Source: Reyranella sp. (GTDB lineage: Bacteria > Pseudomonadota > Alphaproteobacteria > Reyranellales > Reyranellaceae). Taken from it: a stretch of DNA of 64,000 nt. Position 1 is the stretch's first letter, and each line of letters opens with the position of its first letter. Shown here piece by piece: positions 24,755 to 33,728 of this stretch. A model generated the notes under the pieces. That model did no database searches. It worked only from the letters and a program-made list of their open reading frames with translations, and was not told the DNA's origin. Both the position numbers and the translations under genes were made by a program. The stretch spans positions 186,001 to 250,000 of the forward strand of contig NZ_JAFKJN010000007.1 in NCBI RefSeq assembly GCF_017305915.1. The letters are read 5' to 3'.

Positions 24755-25738
24755 TCACTCGAGTTTCACATTGGCGAGCCTGATCACCTCGGCCCACTTG
24801 GCGACCTCCGCGCGGCGGAAGCGGGCGAAGTCCTCGGTCGAGCCGCCGCCGGTGATGCCGCCGACCGCAGTGAAGGCGTCGATCACTTCCTTGGTCTTCA
24901 GGGTGGCGGCGGCCGCATCGAACAGGCGCTGGCGGTCGGCCAGCGTCGCGCTGCCGGGCGCGAACAGCCCGTACCAGTTGTCGGAGTTGACCCGCGGATA
25001 GCCGAGCTCGCGCATGGTCGGCAGGTCGGGCAGCAAGGGCGAGCGCACGTCGGACGTCACCGCCAGCGCCTTCAGCGCGCCCGAGCGGATGTGCGGCAGC
25101 AGGACGGGCACGTCGAGGATGGTGCTGGCGATCGTGCCGGCGACCAGGTCGTTGGTCGCGGGTGCGGCGCCGCGATACGGCACGTGCAGGATGTCGGTGC
25201 CGGTCTCGCGCTTGAACAGCTCGATGGCGAGATGGGTGATGCCGCCGGTGCCGGCCGAGCCGCAGGTCCACTTGCCGGGCTCGGCCTTGAGGCGCTCGAG
25301 CAGGCCCTTGAAGTCGGTGACGCCGGTCTTGGCGTTGACCACCAGGATCTCCTGCACCTTGACCACCAGGATGACCGGCACGAGCTCGCGCTCGGGATCG
25401 TACGGCATCTTGGGCATCAGGCTCTGCATGATCGAGCCGGCCGAGGCGCTGCCGATGCCCATGACATGCGGGTCGCCGGCCTTGGCGACGAAGTCCATGC
25501 CGGTGACGCCGGCCGCGCCGCTCTTGTTCTCGACCACCACCGGCTTGCCGAGCTGCGCCGACATGCCCTGCGCCAGGTTGCGGCCGAAGATGTCGGCGGG
25601 GCCACCGGCGGGAAAGGGCACGATCAAAGTGAGCGGCTTGCTCGGGAAGGCCTGGGCGCGGGTGCCCGTCGCAAGTGAAGTTGTCGCGAGCGAGAGGGAG
25701 CCCAGCCCGGCAAGCGTGCCGCGGCGCGAGAGTTTCAT
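24755..25738 (-). CDS. Bug/TctC-family extracytoplasmic solute receptor
   Basis: This 327-residue exported protein binds a small carboxylate or related solute in the periplasm. The leader MKLSRRGTLAGLGSLSLATT has a twin-arginine look. Family motifs are FPSKPLTLIVPFPAGGPADI, GKPVVVENKSGAAGVTGMDF, ILHVPYRGAAPATNDLVAGT and VRSPLLPDLPTMRELGYP. No TctA/TctB membrane subunits are adjacent, which is common for Bug receptors. It gives an intact comparison for the pseudogene at 12732-13721. It lies between the chromate transporter genes and the PLP enzyme. Confidence 0.9.
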   Translation of the reverse strand: MKLSRRGTLAGLGSLSLATTSLATGTRAQAFPSKPLTLIVPFPAGGPADIFGRNLAQGMSAQLGKPVVVENKSGAAGVTGMDFVAKAGDPHVMGIGSASAGSIMQSLMPKMPYDPERELVPVILVVKVQEILVVNAKTGVTDFKGLLERLKAEPGKWTCGSAGTGGITHLAIELFKRETGTDILHVPYRGAAPATNDLVAGTIASTILDVPVLLPHIRSGALKALAVTSDVRSPLLPDLPTMRELGYPRVNSDNWYGLFAPGSATLADRQRLFDAAAATLKTKEVIDAFTAVGGITGGGSTEDFARFRRAEVAKWAEVIRLANVKLE

Positions 25739-25769
25739 TGTTTCCTCCGGGTTGTCCGCGAAGTTTGCG

Positions 25770-26297
25770 CTATTGGCCGAACCCGGTCCAGCCGACCGCT
25801 GCGCCCATCGCCAGGATCCACAGCGGATGGATCCTGAAGCGCAGCAGCGCGCCCGCGCTCACCGCCGTGATCGCGACGAAGATCCACTCGTGATCGACGG
25901 CGCGGACGATGATGGTGGCGCTCGCCGCGACCAGCCCGATCGAGACCGGCGCCAGGCCAGCCTGCACCACGGCGCGCCACGGCTGATCCTTGAAGCGCCG
26001 CCAGAGGTGCAGCGCGAGGATGGTGAGGAGCGACGACGGGCCGAAGAGCGCGACGGTCGTCACCAGCATGCCGGCGAGGCCCGCGACCTGCCAGCCGATC
26101 AGCGGCCCCACCATCAGGTTCGGCCCGGGTGCGGCTTGTGCCAGCGCATAGAGGGCGGCGAAGTCGGCGCTGCTCATCCAGTGCTGCACGTCGACTACCT
26201 GGCGATGCATCTCGGGCAAGGCGGAGTTGCCGCCGCCGAAGGCGACCAGCGAGCACTGCATGAAGATCAGCGCCAGCGCCGCGAGCGTCTCGCTCAT
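25770..26297 (-). CDS. Short-chain chromate transporter, second half
   Basis: This 175-residue membrane protein matches one CHR domain of the ChrA family. Typical parts are FMQCSLVAFGGGNSALPEMH, the PGPN motif in LAQAAPGPNLMVGPLIGWQV and the helix-rich C-terminus. Short-chain ChrA proteins work as pairs from adjacent genes to export chromate or related anions. It overlaps its partner by 4 nt (ATGA at 26294-26297), so the two are coupled. Confidence 0.85.
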   Translation of the reverse strand: MSETLAALALIFMQCSLVAFGGGNSALPEMHRQVVDVQHWMSSADFAALYALAQAAPGPNLMVGPLIGWQVAGLAGMLVTTVALFGPSSLLTILALHLWRRFKDQPWRAVVQAGLAPVSIGLVAASATIIVRAVDHEWIFVAITAVSAGALLRFRIHPLWILAMGAAVGWTGFGQ

Positions 26298-26845
26298 CCG
26301 CGCAGCGTCATCATCAGGAAGATGCTGACCGGCGCTGCCACCAGCATGGTCGGCACCAGCGGCAGGTGCAGGCCGGCGACGGCGACGAAGATCGCGGCCG
26401 CGATCGCGATGCCGAGCGGCTTGCGGCGCAGCGGCAGCGCGAGCTTCACCGCCATCGAGACCAGCAGGCCGGCGGCCGCCGCGGCGAGGCCGGCGAACAT
26501 GTGCACGACGTGCGGGTCATGACTGTAGCGCCCGTAGATCACGCCCAACCCCAGCACGACGGTCGTCGGCGCGGCGATCAGGCCGAACAGCGCCGCCGCG
26601 GCGCCGGGGATGCCGCGGAAGTGCAGACCGATCGCGACCGACAGGTTCACGATGTTGCCGCCCGGCAGGAACTGGCACAGGCTCAGCAGCTCGATGAACT
26701 CCGCGCCAGTGAGCCAGCGGCGCTGCTCGACCACCATGTGACGGGCGAGCGGCAGCACGCCGCCGAAGCCGGTCAGTCCCAGGATCAGGAAGCCCTTGAA
26801 CAGGCCGAAGGTGGTCGGCGCCTCTTCGGTTTGAGTCGTGGCCAT
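26294..26845 (-). CDS. Short-chain chromate transporter, first half
   Basis: This 183-residue protein is the other CHR domain. It contains FKGFLILGLTGFGGVLPLAR, the LSLCQFLPGGNIVNLSVAIG segment (PGG in place of PGP) and several hydrophobic helices. It is the first gene of a minus-strand run through the partner, the Bug receptor, the PLP enzyme and the esterase. The substrate may not be chromate; many CHR proteins are uncharacterised. Confidence 0.85.
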   Translation of the reverse strand: MATTQTEEAPTTFGLFKGFLILGLTGFGGVLPLARHMVVEQRRWLTGAEFIELLSLCQFLPGGNIVNLSVAIGLHFRGIPGAAAALFGLIAAPTTVVLGLGVIYGRYSHDPHVVHMFAGLAAAAAGLLVSMAVKLALPLRRKPLGIAIAAAIFVAVAGLHLPLVPTMLVAAPVSIFLMMTLRG

Positions 26846-26931
26846 GACAGAGCCGAGCTAAGCGCCTCGGCCCCGCCAGGTCCAATACGCGATTTCGCGG
26901 CCCGCTATATCGGCCGCGTCTTGCGCTGGGG

Positions 26932-26992
26932 CGCGCCACTCTAGTGGCTTTTCATGCTTTTCCAGCCCATGACGCGCCACTGGAGTGGCGCG
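26932..26992. repeat. Two related palindromes, CGCGCCACT-type
   Basis: CGCGCCACT occurs at 26932-26940 and again at 26973-26981. The second is followed by GG and a full 9-bp complement (26984-26992). The first has a 6-bp complement (GCCACT/AGTGGC, 26935-26948) followed by TTTT on the plus strand. They lie between the GST stop and the chromate transporter start. They could be an operator pair or a weak terminator. Confidence 0.5.
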
Positions 26993-27001
26993 CGCCCGGC
27001 G

Positions 27002-27658
27002 CTAGAACTCGACGTCGAGCTCCTCGACTTCCTCGGGTTCCGCCGTCGCCGCCTGATGCCATTCTGCCATCGGCGGCCAGCGCAGGATCAGGTCGCGATA
27101 GCCGGCGGAGGCGCTGTCGAGCTTGACGTCGTAGGTCGCAAAGCGCGTGCAGACCGGCGCGTACATCGCGTCGGCGACGGTCGGCCGGGCGCCGAACAGG
27201 TAGGGCCCGCCATAGCGCTTCAGGCAGTCGCGCCAGATCGCCGTGACGCGTTCGATGTCGGCCTGGGCGCCCGCCCACACCTTGAAGCCGGGATGCGTCG
27301 CCTTGAGGTTCATCGGCAGCGCCGAGCGCAGGTTGGCGAAGCCCGAATGCATCTCGCCGCACACCGCGCGGCAGTGCGAGCGCGCCGCGGCGTCGGCCGG
27401 CCACAGCTCCGCGTCCGGCCTGATCTCGTTGAGATACTCGGCGATCGCCAGCGTGTCCCAGACCTTCACCGCGCCATGGTCCAGGCACGGCACCAGGAAC
27501 GACGGCGACAGCAACAGGAGCTCGGCGCAGGTGGCGGGATCGTCGAGCGGCGCGAGCTTCTCGTCGAAGGCGAGGCCCGACATTTTGCACAGCAGCCAGC
27601 CGCGCAGTGACCAAGAGGAATAGTTCTTGCTACTGACGGTGAGTGAAGCCTCGGCCAT
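27002..27658 (-). CDS. Glutathione S-transferase family protein
   Basis: This 218-residue protein has the thioredoxin-like N-terminal domain of GSTs. SSKNYSSWSLRGWLL carries the serine-rich glutathione-activating loop, then FLVPCLDHGAVKVWDTLAIA and EYLNEIRP give the conserved cis-proline and E-S/T-like segment (here DTLAIAEYL). The helical C-terminal domain includes YLFGARPTVADAMYAPV, the usual GST N-capping motif. YfcF-like enzymes are the nearest type I recognise. The substrate is unknown. It is divergent from the PHA depolymerase. Confidence 0.85.
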   Translation of the reverse strand: MAEASLTVSSKNYSSWSLRGWLLCKMSGLAFDEKLAPLDDPATCAELLLLSPSFLVPCLDHGAVKVWDTLAIAEYLNEIRPDAELWPADAAARSHCRAVCGEMHSGFANLRSALPMNLKATHPGFKVWAGAQADIERVTAIWRDCLKRYGGPYLFGARPTVADAMYAPVCTRFATYDVKLDSASAGYRDLILRWPPMAEWHQAATAEPEEVEELDVEF

Positions 27659-27699
27659 GCTCCCGAGGATGCAATTTCCGAGCCGGCGACGTCCACTTC

Positions 27700-28908
27700 A
27701 TGCTGTATGCCCTGTACCAGACGACCGCCGACTTGATGCTGCCTCTACGGGCGGTCTCGGCCGTGGCAGGGCGCGGTTTCGCCCTGGGCGGCGCGGCCAG
27801 CCCCGAGCGCTGGCGTGCGGCGAGCGCGCTGTGTGAGATGCTGAGCCGGGCGGCGCTCAGCCACCGCCGGCCGGCCTTCGGCATCACCGAGGTCAAAAGC
27901 GGCAACCGGATGGTCCCGGTGGTCGAGGAGGAGGTGCTGGCGACCCCGTTCGGCACCCTGCTGCGCTTCGCCAAGGAGGGGGCGGCCCCCCAGCCCAAGG
28001 TGCTGCTGGTGTCGCCGCTCAGCGGCCACTTCGCGACCCTGCTGCGCGACACGGTGCGGGTGATGTTGCCGGAGCATGACGTCTACATTACCGACTGGGC
28101 CAATGCGCGCGATGTCGGCATCTGGCACGGCCGCTTCGGCTTCGACGAGTACATCGAGCACCTGATCACCTTCCTCGAGACGCTGGGGTCGGCGCACCTC
28201 GTGGCGGTGTGCCAGCCCTGCGTGCAGGCGCTGGCGGCGGCGGCGATCATGGCGGAGGACGACAACCGCGCGCAGCCGCTCAGCCTCACCCTGATGGCCG
28301 GGCCGATCGACACGCGCGTCAATCCGACCAAGGTCAACGAGCTCGCCACCGGCAAGCCGATCGAATGGTTCGAGCGCATGCTGATCAGCCGCGTGCCGTG
28401 GCGCTATCCCGGGGCGATGCGGCGGGTCTATCCCGGTTTCCTGCAGCTCACGGCGTTCATGAGCATGAATGCCGAGCGCCACATCAAGGCGCAGATGGAC
28501 CTCTACAAGGCGCTGGCCAAGGGCGACGAGGCGCAGGCCAGGATCATCAAGGAGTTCTACGACGAGTACTTCGCCGTGCTCGACATGACGGCGGAGTTCT
28601 ATCTCGAGACCGTGCAGCGCGTGTTCCAGGAATGGCGGCTGGCCAAGGGCGAGCTCGAATGGAAGGGCCGCAGGGTCGATCCCAAGGCGATCCGGCGTAC
28701 CGCTTTGTTCACCGTCGAGGGTGAGCGCGACGACATCTGCGCCATCGGCCAGACCGTGGCGGCGCACGACCTCTGCTCGAGCCTCAGGCCCTACCGCAAG
28801 AAGCACTACATGCAGGCCGGTGTCGGCCATTACGGCGTGTTCGCCGGCCGGCGCTGGGCGGGGCAGATTTATCCGCTGGTTCGGAATACCATCCTGGCCA
28901 ACGAATAG
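27700..28908 (+). CDS. phaZ: Intracellular polyhydroxyalkanoate depolymerase
   Basis: This 402-residue enzyme degrades stored PHA granules. It begins MLYALYQTTADLMLPLRAVS, typical of the PhaZ intracellular family. It carries HDVYITDWANARDVGIWHGR and the lipase-box equivalent VAVCQPCVQAL, where Cys171 replaces serine as nucleophile. An acidic motif VEGERDDICAIGQ and the histidine segment GVGHYGVFAGRRW complete the triad. Cysteine nucleophiles are known for intracellular PhaZ. I chose the ATG at 27700 because it matches the family start. Confidence 0.9.
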   Translation: MLYALYQTTADLMLPLRAVSAVAGRGFALGGAASPERWRAASALCEMLSRAALSHRRPAFGITEVKSGNRMVPVVEEEVLATPFGTLLRFAKEGAAPQPKVLLVSPLSGHFATLLRDTVRVMLPEHDVYITDWANARDVGIWHGRFGFDEYIEHLITFLETLGSAHLVAVCQPCVQALAAAAIMAEDDNRAQPLSLTLMAGPIDTRVNPTKVNELATGKPIEWFERMLISRVPWRYPGAMRRVYPGFLQLTAFMSMNAERHIKAQMDLYKALAKGDEAQARIIKEFYDEYFAVLDMTAEFYLETVQRVFQEWRLAKGELEWKGRRVDPKAIRRTALFTVEGERDDICAIGQTVAAHDLCSSLRPYRKKHYMQAGVGHYGVFAGRRWAGQIYPLVRNTILANE

Positions 28909-28914
28909 GCCGCC

Positions 28915-29643
28915 ATGATCCTTCGGCTGTCTCTTGCGGCGATTGCGCTGATGCTCGCCCCTGCCTCGGCGCAGGTGCTGACGCCCGACCATCACACTTG
29001 CGTCAACGCCCAGGGCACTGTCGAGCCTGCCAACCAGGAGAAGGCCTGCAGCGCGGTGATCCAGCTCGGCGGCGACAACGAGAACCTGGCGATCGCCTAT
29101 GCCAACCGCGGCAACTCCTTCCTGCGCCGCGGCCAGAGCGAGCGGGCGATCCGGGATTACGACCAGGCGATCAAGCTCGACCCGAAGTTCACCGACGCCT
29201 ACCGCAATCGCGGCGCGGCCTGGTTCAATACCGCCGCCTACGACAAGGCGCTGCCCGACTACGACGTCGCGATCCGCCTCGATCCACGCGAGGCGGGCGG
29301 CTGGGCCGACCGCTGCTCGGTGTACGCCATCACTGGCAAGGCGCAGGAGGCCAAGGCCGATTGCGACAAGGCGCTGGATCTCGATCCGCAGCATGTCGAG
29401 GCGCAGGCTTGGCGGACTCTGGTCCATCTGCAACTCGGCAGGATCGACGATGCCGAGCGCGATATCACGGGCATCGTCGGCGATTCCCCGAACGACCCGT
29501 CGCTGCGTTACCTGTGGGCGATGGTGCTTGAGGCCAAGGGCCAGCAGGCCGACGCCGAGGGCCAGTTTCAGGCGGCGCGCGAATTGGACGCCGAGGAGTT
29601 CGCCCGGCTGGACAAGCTCTACGGCCGGTTTCGCAGGCGCTGA
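28915..29643 (+). CDS. Secreted tetratricopeptide repeat protein
   Basis: This 242-residue protein has a signal peptide (LSLAAIALMLAPASAQ) and at least four TPR units: LAIAYANRGNSFLRRGQSER, TDAYRNRGAAWFNTAAYDKA, GWADRCSVYAITGKAQEAKA and EAQAWRTLVHLQLGRIDDAE. It probably acts as a periplasmic scaffold. It starts 6 nt after phaZ and may share its transcript, though no link to PHA is known. Confidence 0.85.
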   Translation: MILRLSLAAIALMLAPASAQVLTPDHHTCVNAQGTVEPANQEKACSAVIQLGGDNENLAIAYANRGNSFLRRGQSERAIRDYDQAIKLDPKFTDAYRNRGAAWFNTAAYDKALPDYDVAIRLDPREAGGWADRCSVYAITGKAQEAKADCDKALDLDPQHVEAQAWRTLVHLQLGRIDDAERDITGIVGDSPNDPSLRYLWAMVLEAKGQQADAEGQFQAARELDAEEFARLDKLYGRFRRR

Positions 29644-29675
29644 GGCGGAATCGGCTGAGGTTGAATCGCGATGAC

Positions 29676-29747
29676 GGTGTCATCCCGAGCGTAGCGAGGG
29701 ATCTATACTGATCCGCATAGATCCCTCGCTACGCTCGGGATGACACC
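29676..29747. repeat. Perfect 31-bp inverted repeat (REP-like element)
   Basis: The arms 29676-29706 and 29717-29747 are exact reverse complements with a 10-nt loop. The core AGCGTAGCGAGGG (29688-29700) is nearly repeated at 42069-42081 (AGCGCAGCGAGGG). Such elements are common in alphaproteobacterial intergenic DNA. The transcript would fold into a very stable hairpin and could stop decay or transcription after the TPR gene. Confidence 0.9.
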
Positions 29748-29776
29748 GAATTTCGAGCCGAATGCTCTGGTTTCGC

Positions 29777-29821
29777 AGGGCACATTCCGGCCGGGCGGAA
29801 TGTGCCCTAAGCGGCTTTTTC
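29777..29821 (+). repeat. 13-bp inverted repeat upstream of methylmalonyl-CoA mutase
   Basis: AGGGCACATTCCG (29777-29789) pairs exactly with CGGAATGTGCCCT (29796-29808) around a 6-nt loop. After AAGCGGC comes a T5 run. It may be a terminator for the upstream genes or a regulatory hairpin in the mutase leader. The T run is 7 nt from the stem, which is far for a standard terminator. Confidence 0.6.
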
Positions 29822-29851
29822 GCCCCCACAGCAGGTATGTTAGATTGAGCC

Positions 29852-32008
29852 ATGGTTGATTTTCCGAAGAAGACCCTGGCCGACTGGGAGAAGCTCGCCG
29901 CCAAGGAGCTGCGCGACAAGCCGTTGTCGTCGCTCGACTGGACGACGCCCGAAGGCATCGTGGTCAAGCCGATCTACACGGCAGCCGACCTCGAGAACCT
30001 GGAGACCACAGGTACGCTGCCGGGCTTCCCGCCCTTCACCCGCGGGCCCAAGGCCACGATGTATGCCGGCCGGCCCTGGACGGTGCGCCAGTATGCGGGC
30101 TTCTCGACCGCGGAGGAGAGCAACAAGTTCTACCGGGCCAACCTCGCGGCCGGCCAGATGGGCCTGTCGGTGGCCTTCGATCTCGCCACCCATCGCGGCT
30201 ACGACAGCGATCATCCGCGCGTCGTCGGCGACGTCGGCAAGGCCGGCGTGGCGATCGATTCGGTCGAGGACATGAAGATCCTGTTCGACGGCATCCCGCT
30301 CGACAAGATGACCGTGTCGATGACCATGAACGGCGCGGTGCTGCCGGTGCTGGCCGGCTACATCGTGGCCGCGGAGGAGCAGGGCGTGCCGCAGGACAAG
30401 CTGGGCGGCACGATCCAGAACGACATCCTCAAGGAGTTCATGGTCCGGAACACCTACATCTATCCGCCCGGACCCAGCATGCGCATCGTGGCCGACATCA
30501 TCGAGCACACGGCCAGGCACATGCCGAAGTTCAACTCGATCTCGATCTCCGGCTATCACATGCAGGAGGCGGGCGCGACGCTGGTCCAGGAGCTCGCCTT
30601 CACGCTGGCCGACGGGCTCGAATACGTGCGCGCGGCCAAGGCCAAGGGGCTCGACATCGACGCCTTCGCGCCGCGACTGTCGTTCTTCTTCTGCATCGGC
30701 ATGAACTTCTTCATGGAGGTGGCGAAGCTCCGCGCCGCGCGCTTCCTGTGGGCCGAGCTGATCAAGCCGTTCGAGCCCAAGAAGGCCGATTCGCTGTCGC
30801 TGCGCACGCACTGCCAGACCTCGGGCGTGTCGCTGACCGAGAAGGACCCGTACAACAACATCGTCCGCACCGCCTACGAGGCGTTGGCGGCGGTGCTCGG
30901 CGGCACGCAGTCGCTGCACACCAACAGCTTCGACGAGGCGATCGCGCTGCCGACCGTGCAGTCGGCCCGCGTCGCCCGCAACACCCAGCTCATCCTCCAG
31001 CACGAGACCGGCGTCACCAAGGTCGTCGATCCGCTGGCTGGCAGCTACTATGTCGAATCGCTGACGGCGAGCCTGATCGCCGAGGCGCGCAAGCTGATCG
31101 GCGAGGTCGAGGCGCTGGGCGGCATGACCAAGGCGGTCGAGGCCGGCATGCCCAAGATGCGCATCGAGGAGGCGGCCGCCCGCAAGCAGGCGCGCATCGA
31201 TCGCGGCGAGGAGATCGTGGTCGGCGTCAACAAGTTCCAGCTCAAGGAAGAGCCGCCGATCGAGATCCTCGAGGTCGACAACGACATGGTGCGCGATTCG
31301 CAGGTGGCTCGCCTGCAGAAGATCCGCGCCAGCCGCGACGAGGGCAAGTGCGTCGCGGCGCTGAAGGCGCTGGGCGAGGCGGCGCGCAACGGCACCGGCA
31401 ACCTGCTCGCGCTGTCGATCGAGGCGACGCGGGCGCGCGCGACGGTGGGCGAGATCTCGTCGGCGCTGGAGGGCGTCTATGGCCGCTACCAGGCGACCAT
31501 CCGCTCGATCTCCGGCGTCTATGCCGGCGAATGGGAAGGCGACGAGGGGCTGGCGCGCATCCGCACCGATATCGCGGCCTTCGCCGAGGAAGAGGGCCGC
31601 CGGCCGCGTCTGATGGTCGTAAAGATGGGCCAGGACGGCCACGACCGCGGCGCCAAGGTGATTGCGACGGCCTTTGCCGATCTCGGCTTCGACGTCGATA
31701 TCGGCCCGCTGTTCCAGACTCCGGCCGAAGCCGCGCGCGCCGCGATCGAGAACGACGTGCACGTGATCGGCGTGTCGAGCCAGGCGGCCGGCCACAAGAC
31801 GCTGGTGCCGCAGCTCATCGACGAGCTCAAGAAGCAGGGCGGCGACGACGTGATGGTCGTGGTCGGCGGCGTCGTGCCGGCCCAGGACTACGACTTCCTG
31901 AAGAAGGCCGGCGTCGCCGCGATCTACGGCCCCGGCACCAACATCCCGGCGGCGGCGGCCGAGATCCTCGCCTTCCTGCGTCAGCGCGACCAGAAGCGCG
32001 CGGCATAG
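29852..32008 (+). CDS. scpA: Methylmalonyl-CoA mutase, adenosylcobalamin-dependent
   Basis: This 718-residue enzyme interconverts methylmalonyl-CoA and succinyl-CoA. The N-terminal TIM-barrel substrate domain includes [39 protein letters not shown] and [19 protein letters not shown]. The C-terminal B12 domain (about 580-718) has the D-x-H-x-x-G cobalamin motif in [15 protein letters not shown], then GVSSQAAGH and VVVGGVVP. Length fits the single-subunit homodimeric form. Its chaperone MeaB is at 39146 and cobalamin genes cobS/cobT at 42-45 kb. The cyclase gene follows after 7 nt. Confidence 0.97.
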   Translation: MVDFPKKTLADWEKLAAKELRDKPLSSLDWTTPEGIVVKPIYTAADLENLETTGTLPGFPPFTRGPKATMYAGRPWTVRQYAGFSTAEESNKFYRANLAAGQMGLSVAFDLATHRGYDSDHPRVVGDVGKAGVAIDSVEDMKILFDGIPLDKMTVSMTMNGAVLPVLAGYIVAAEEQGVPQDKLGGTIQNDILKEFMVRNTYIYPPGPSMRIVADIIEHTARHMPKFNSISISGYHMQEAGATLVQELAFTLADGLEYVRAAKAKGLDIDAFAPRLSFFFCIGMNFFMEVAKLRAARFLWAELIKPFEPKKADSLSLRTHCQTSGVSLTEKDPYNNIVRTAYEALAAVLGGTQSLHTNSFDEAIALPTVQSARVARNTQLILQHETGVTKVVDPLAGSYYVESLTASLIAEARKLIGEVEALGGMTKAVEAGMPKMRIEEAAARKQARIDRGEEIVVGVNKFQLKEEPPIEILEVDNDMVRDSQVARLQKIRASRDEGKCVAALKALGEAARNGTGNLLALSIEATRARATVGEISSALEGVYGRYQATIRSISGVYAGEWEGDEGLARIRTDIAAFAEEEGRRPRLMVVKMGQDGHDRGAKVIATAFADLGFDVDIGPLFQTPAEAARAAIENDVHVIGVSSQAAGHKTLVPQLIDELKKQGGDDVMVVVGGVVPAQDYDFLKKAGVAAIYGPGTNIPAAAAEILAFLRQRDQKRAA

Positions 32009-32015
32009 CGCGCCG

Positions 32016-33728
32016 ATGCAGCGGCGTCTCGCGGCCATCCTTGCGGCGGATGTCGTGGGTTTCTCCGCGCTCATGGAGCGCGACGAGGAAGGAACCTATG
32101 CCGCGGTCGGGCGCCTGCGCCGCGAGATCGTCGAGCCGCGCCTCGCCGAACACCAGGGCCGGCTGATCAAGACCACCGGGGACGGCTTTCTCGCCGAATT
32201 CGCCAGCCCGCTCGCGGCGCTCCGCAGTGCGATGGCGCTGCAGGGCGACCTCAGCCGCGACCAGGGAGCGCTTCGGTTGCGCGTCGGACTCAATCTCGGC
32301 GACGTGATCGTGGCGGAAGATGGCGACGTCTACGGCGAGGGCGTGAACGTCGCGGCTCGGCTGGAAGCCTTGTGCGAGCCGGGCGGCATCCTGATTTCGG
32401 GCAAGATCCACGAGGAGGTCGAAGGCAAGATCGACGCTTCCTTCGAGGATCGCGGCGAGCAGCAGGTCAAGAACATCACGCGGCCCGTCCGAATCTACGC
32501 GCTTCGCCCGGCCGGCGCGGAGACGGCAATGCCGTTGCCGCTTCCGGACAACCCGTCGATCGCCGTGCTGCCCTTCCAGAACATGAGCGGCGATCCCGAC
32601 CAGGAGTACTTCGCCGACGGCATGGTCGAGGACATCATCACCGCGCTATCGCGCTTCAAATCGCTGTTCGTAATCGCCCGCAACTCGAGCTTCGCCTACA
32701 AGGGCAAGGCCGTCGACATCAAGCAGGTCGGACGGGAGCTCGGCGTGCGGTACGTTCTCGAAGGCAGCGTGCGCAAGGCAGGCAACCGTGTCCGCATCAC
32801 GGGCCAGCTCATCGAGGCCGGCACCAACCGGCATCTTTGGGCTGACCGGTTCGACGGCGCGCTGGAGGACGTGTTTGGCCTGCAGGACCAGGTCACGAGC
32901 AGCGTCGTCAGCCTGATCGCGCCGGAGGTCGAGAAGGCCGAGATCGAGCGGGCGATGCGCAAGCCGACCGAGCGGCTGGACAGCCACGACCTCTTCATGC
33001 GCGGCATGGCGCTGGTCTACAAAGGACAGTTCCAGCCGGCGCGTGACTTCTTCGTCCGGGCCGCGGAGCGGGATCCCGACTATGGTGCGGCTTACGCCAT
33101 GGCTGCCGTGACCCTGATGTTCGAGCAAGCGGCGCGCGGCGTGCCGCTCGCGGCCGAAGAGCGGGCCGAGGCGTTGCGGCTGGCCGACCGGGCGGCGCGG
33201 ACAGGGGGAGACGATGCCTTCGCGCTGGCGCGGGCGGGCCATGTCCTGACCTATCTGGGCCGCCAGTACGACCGCGGAATGGCAATGACGGAGCGGGCTG
33301 TCGCCCTCAACCCGAACCTCGCCGCCGCCTGGGACTCGCGCGGCTGGGTCGCGTTGATGAGCGACCAGCCCCGGCAATCGATCGAAAGCTTCGAGCGGAT
33401 GCTCAGGTTGAGCCCCCTCGATCATCTGCGAGTGCGCGCCTGGAACGGGATATCGTTCGCCTGGTTCGCTCTCGGCCGTTACGAAGAGGGTTGCGACATC
33501 GTCCTGAAATCGCTGCAGTCCATGAAGAACGCCCACACCCTGTCAGCCTACATCATGAATGCCGTCGGTGCCGGGCGTGACGCTGAGGCGAAGTGGGCCG
33601 TCGAGGAATTGCTCGCGACGCAACCCGGCTTCCGGGCCTCGCATGTCGGTGAGGCCTTTCCGGTCCGTTCGGTCGAGACGGGCGAACGGATGGCAGCTGC
33701 CCTGAGGGAGGCGGGCCTACCGGCGTGA
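32016..33728 (+). CDS. Adenylate cyclase fused to TolB-like and TPR domains
   Basis: This 570-residue soluble protein begins MQRRLAAILAADVVGFSALM, the typical start of rhizobial-type cyclases. Residues 1-165 form the class III domain with metal Asp in AADVVGF, lysine and second Asp in LIKTTGDGFLAEF, and GEGVNVAARLEALCEPGG for the transition state. Residues about 180-310 resemble the TolB/FlgO-like region (SIAVLPFQNMSGDPDQEYFA, GVRYVLEGSVRKAG). TPR-like helices fill 320-560. This architecture is widespread in alphaproteobacteria and its output is presumed cAMP. It starts 7 nt after the mutase and may be co-transcribed. Confidence 0.88.
   Translation: MQRRLAAILAADVVGFSALMERDEEGTYAAVGRLRREIVEPRLAEHQGRLIKTTGDGFLAEFASPLAALRSAMALQGDLSRDQGALRLRVGLNLGDVIVAEDGDVYGEGVNVAARLEALCEPGGILISGKIHEEVEGKIDASFEDRGEQQVKNITRPVRIYALRPAGAETAMPLPLPDNPSIAVLPFQNMSGDPDQEYFADGMVEDIITALSRFKSLFVIARNSSFAYKGKAVDIKQVGRELGVRYVLEGSVRKAGNRVRITGQLIEAGTNRHLWADRFDGALEDVFGLQDQVTSSVVSLIAPEVEKAEIERAMRKPTERLDSHDLFMRGMALVYKGQFQPARDFFVRAAERDPDYGAAYAMAAVTLMFEQAARGVPLAAEERAEALRLADRAARTGGDDAFALARAGHVLTYLGRQYDRGMAMTERAVALNPNLAAAWDSRGWVALMSDQPRQSIESFERMLRLSPLDHLRVRAWNGISFAWFALGRYEEGCDIVLKSLQSMKNAHTLSAYIMNAVGAGRDAEAKWAVEELLATQPGFRASHVGEAFPVRSVETGERMAAALREAGLPA

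Noticed and set aside
25770..26845. Chromate transporter considered as one gene broken into two.
   Set aside because: Paired short-chain CHR genes with a 4-nt overlap are a known normal form, and each half has its own start.
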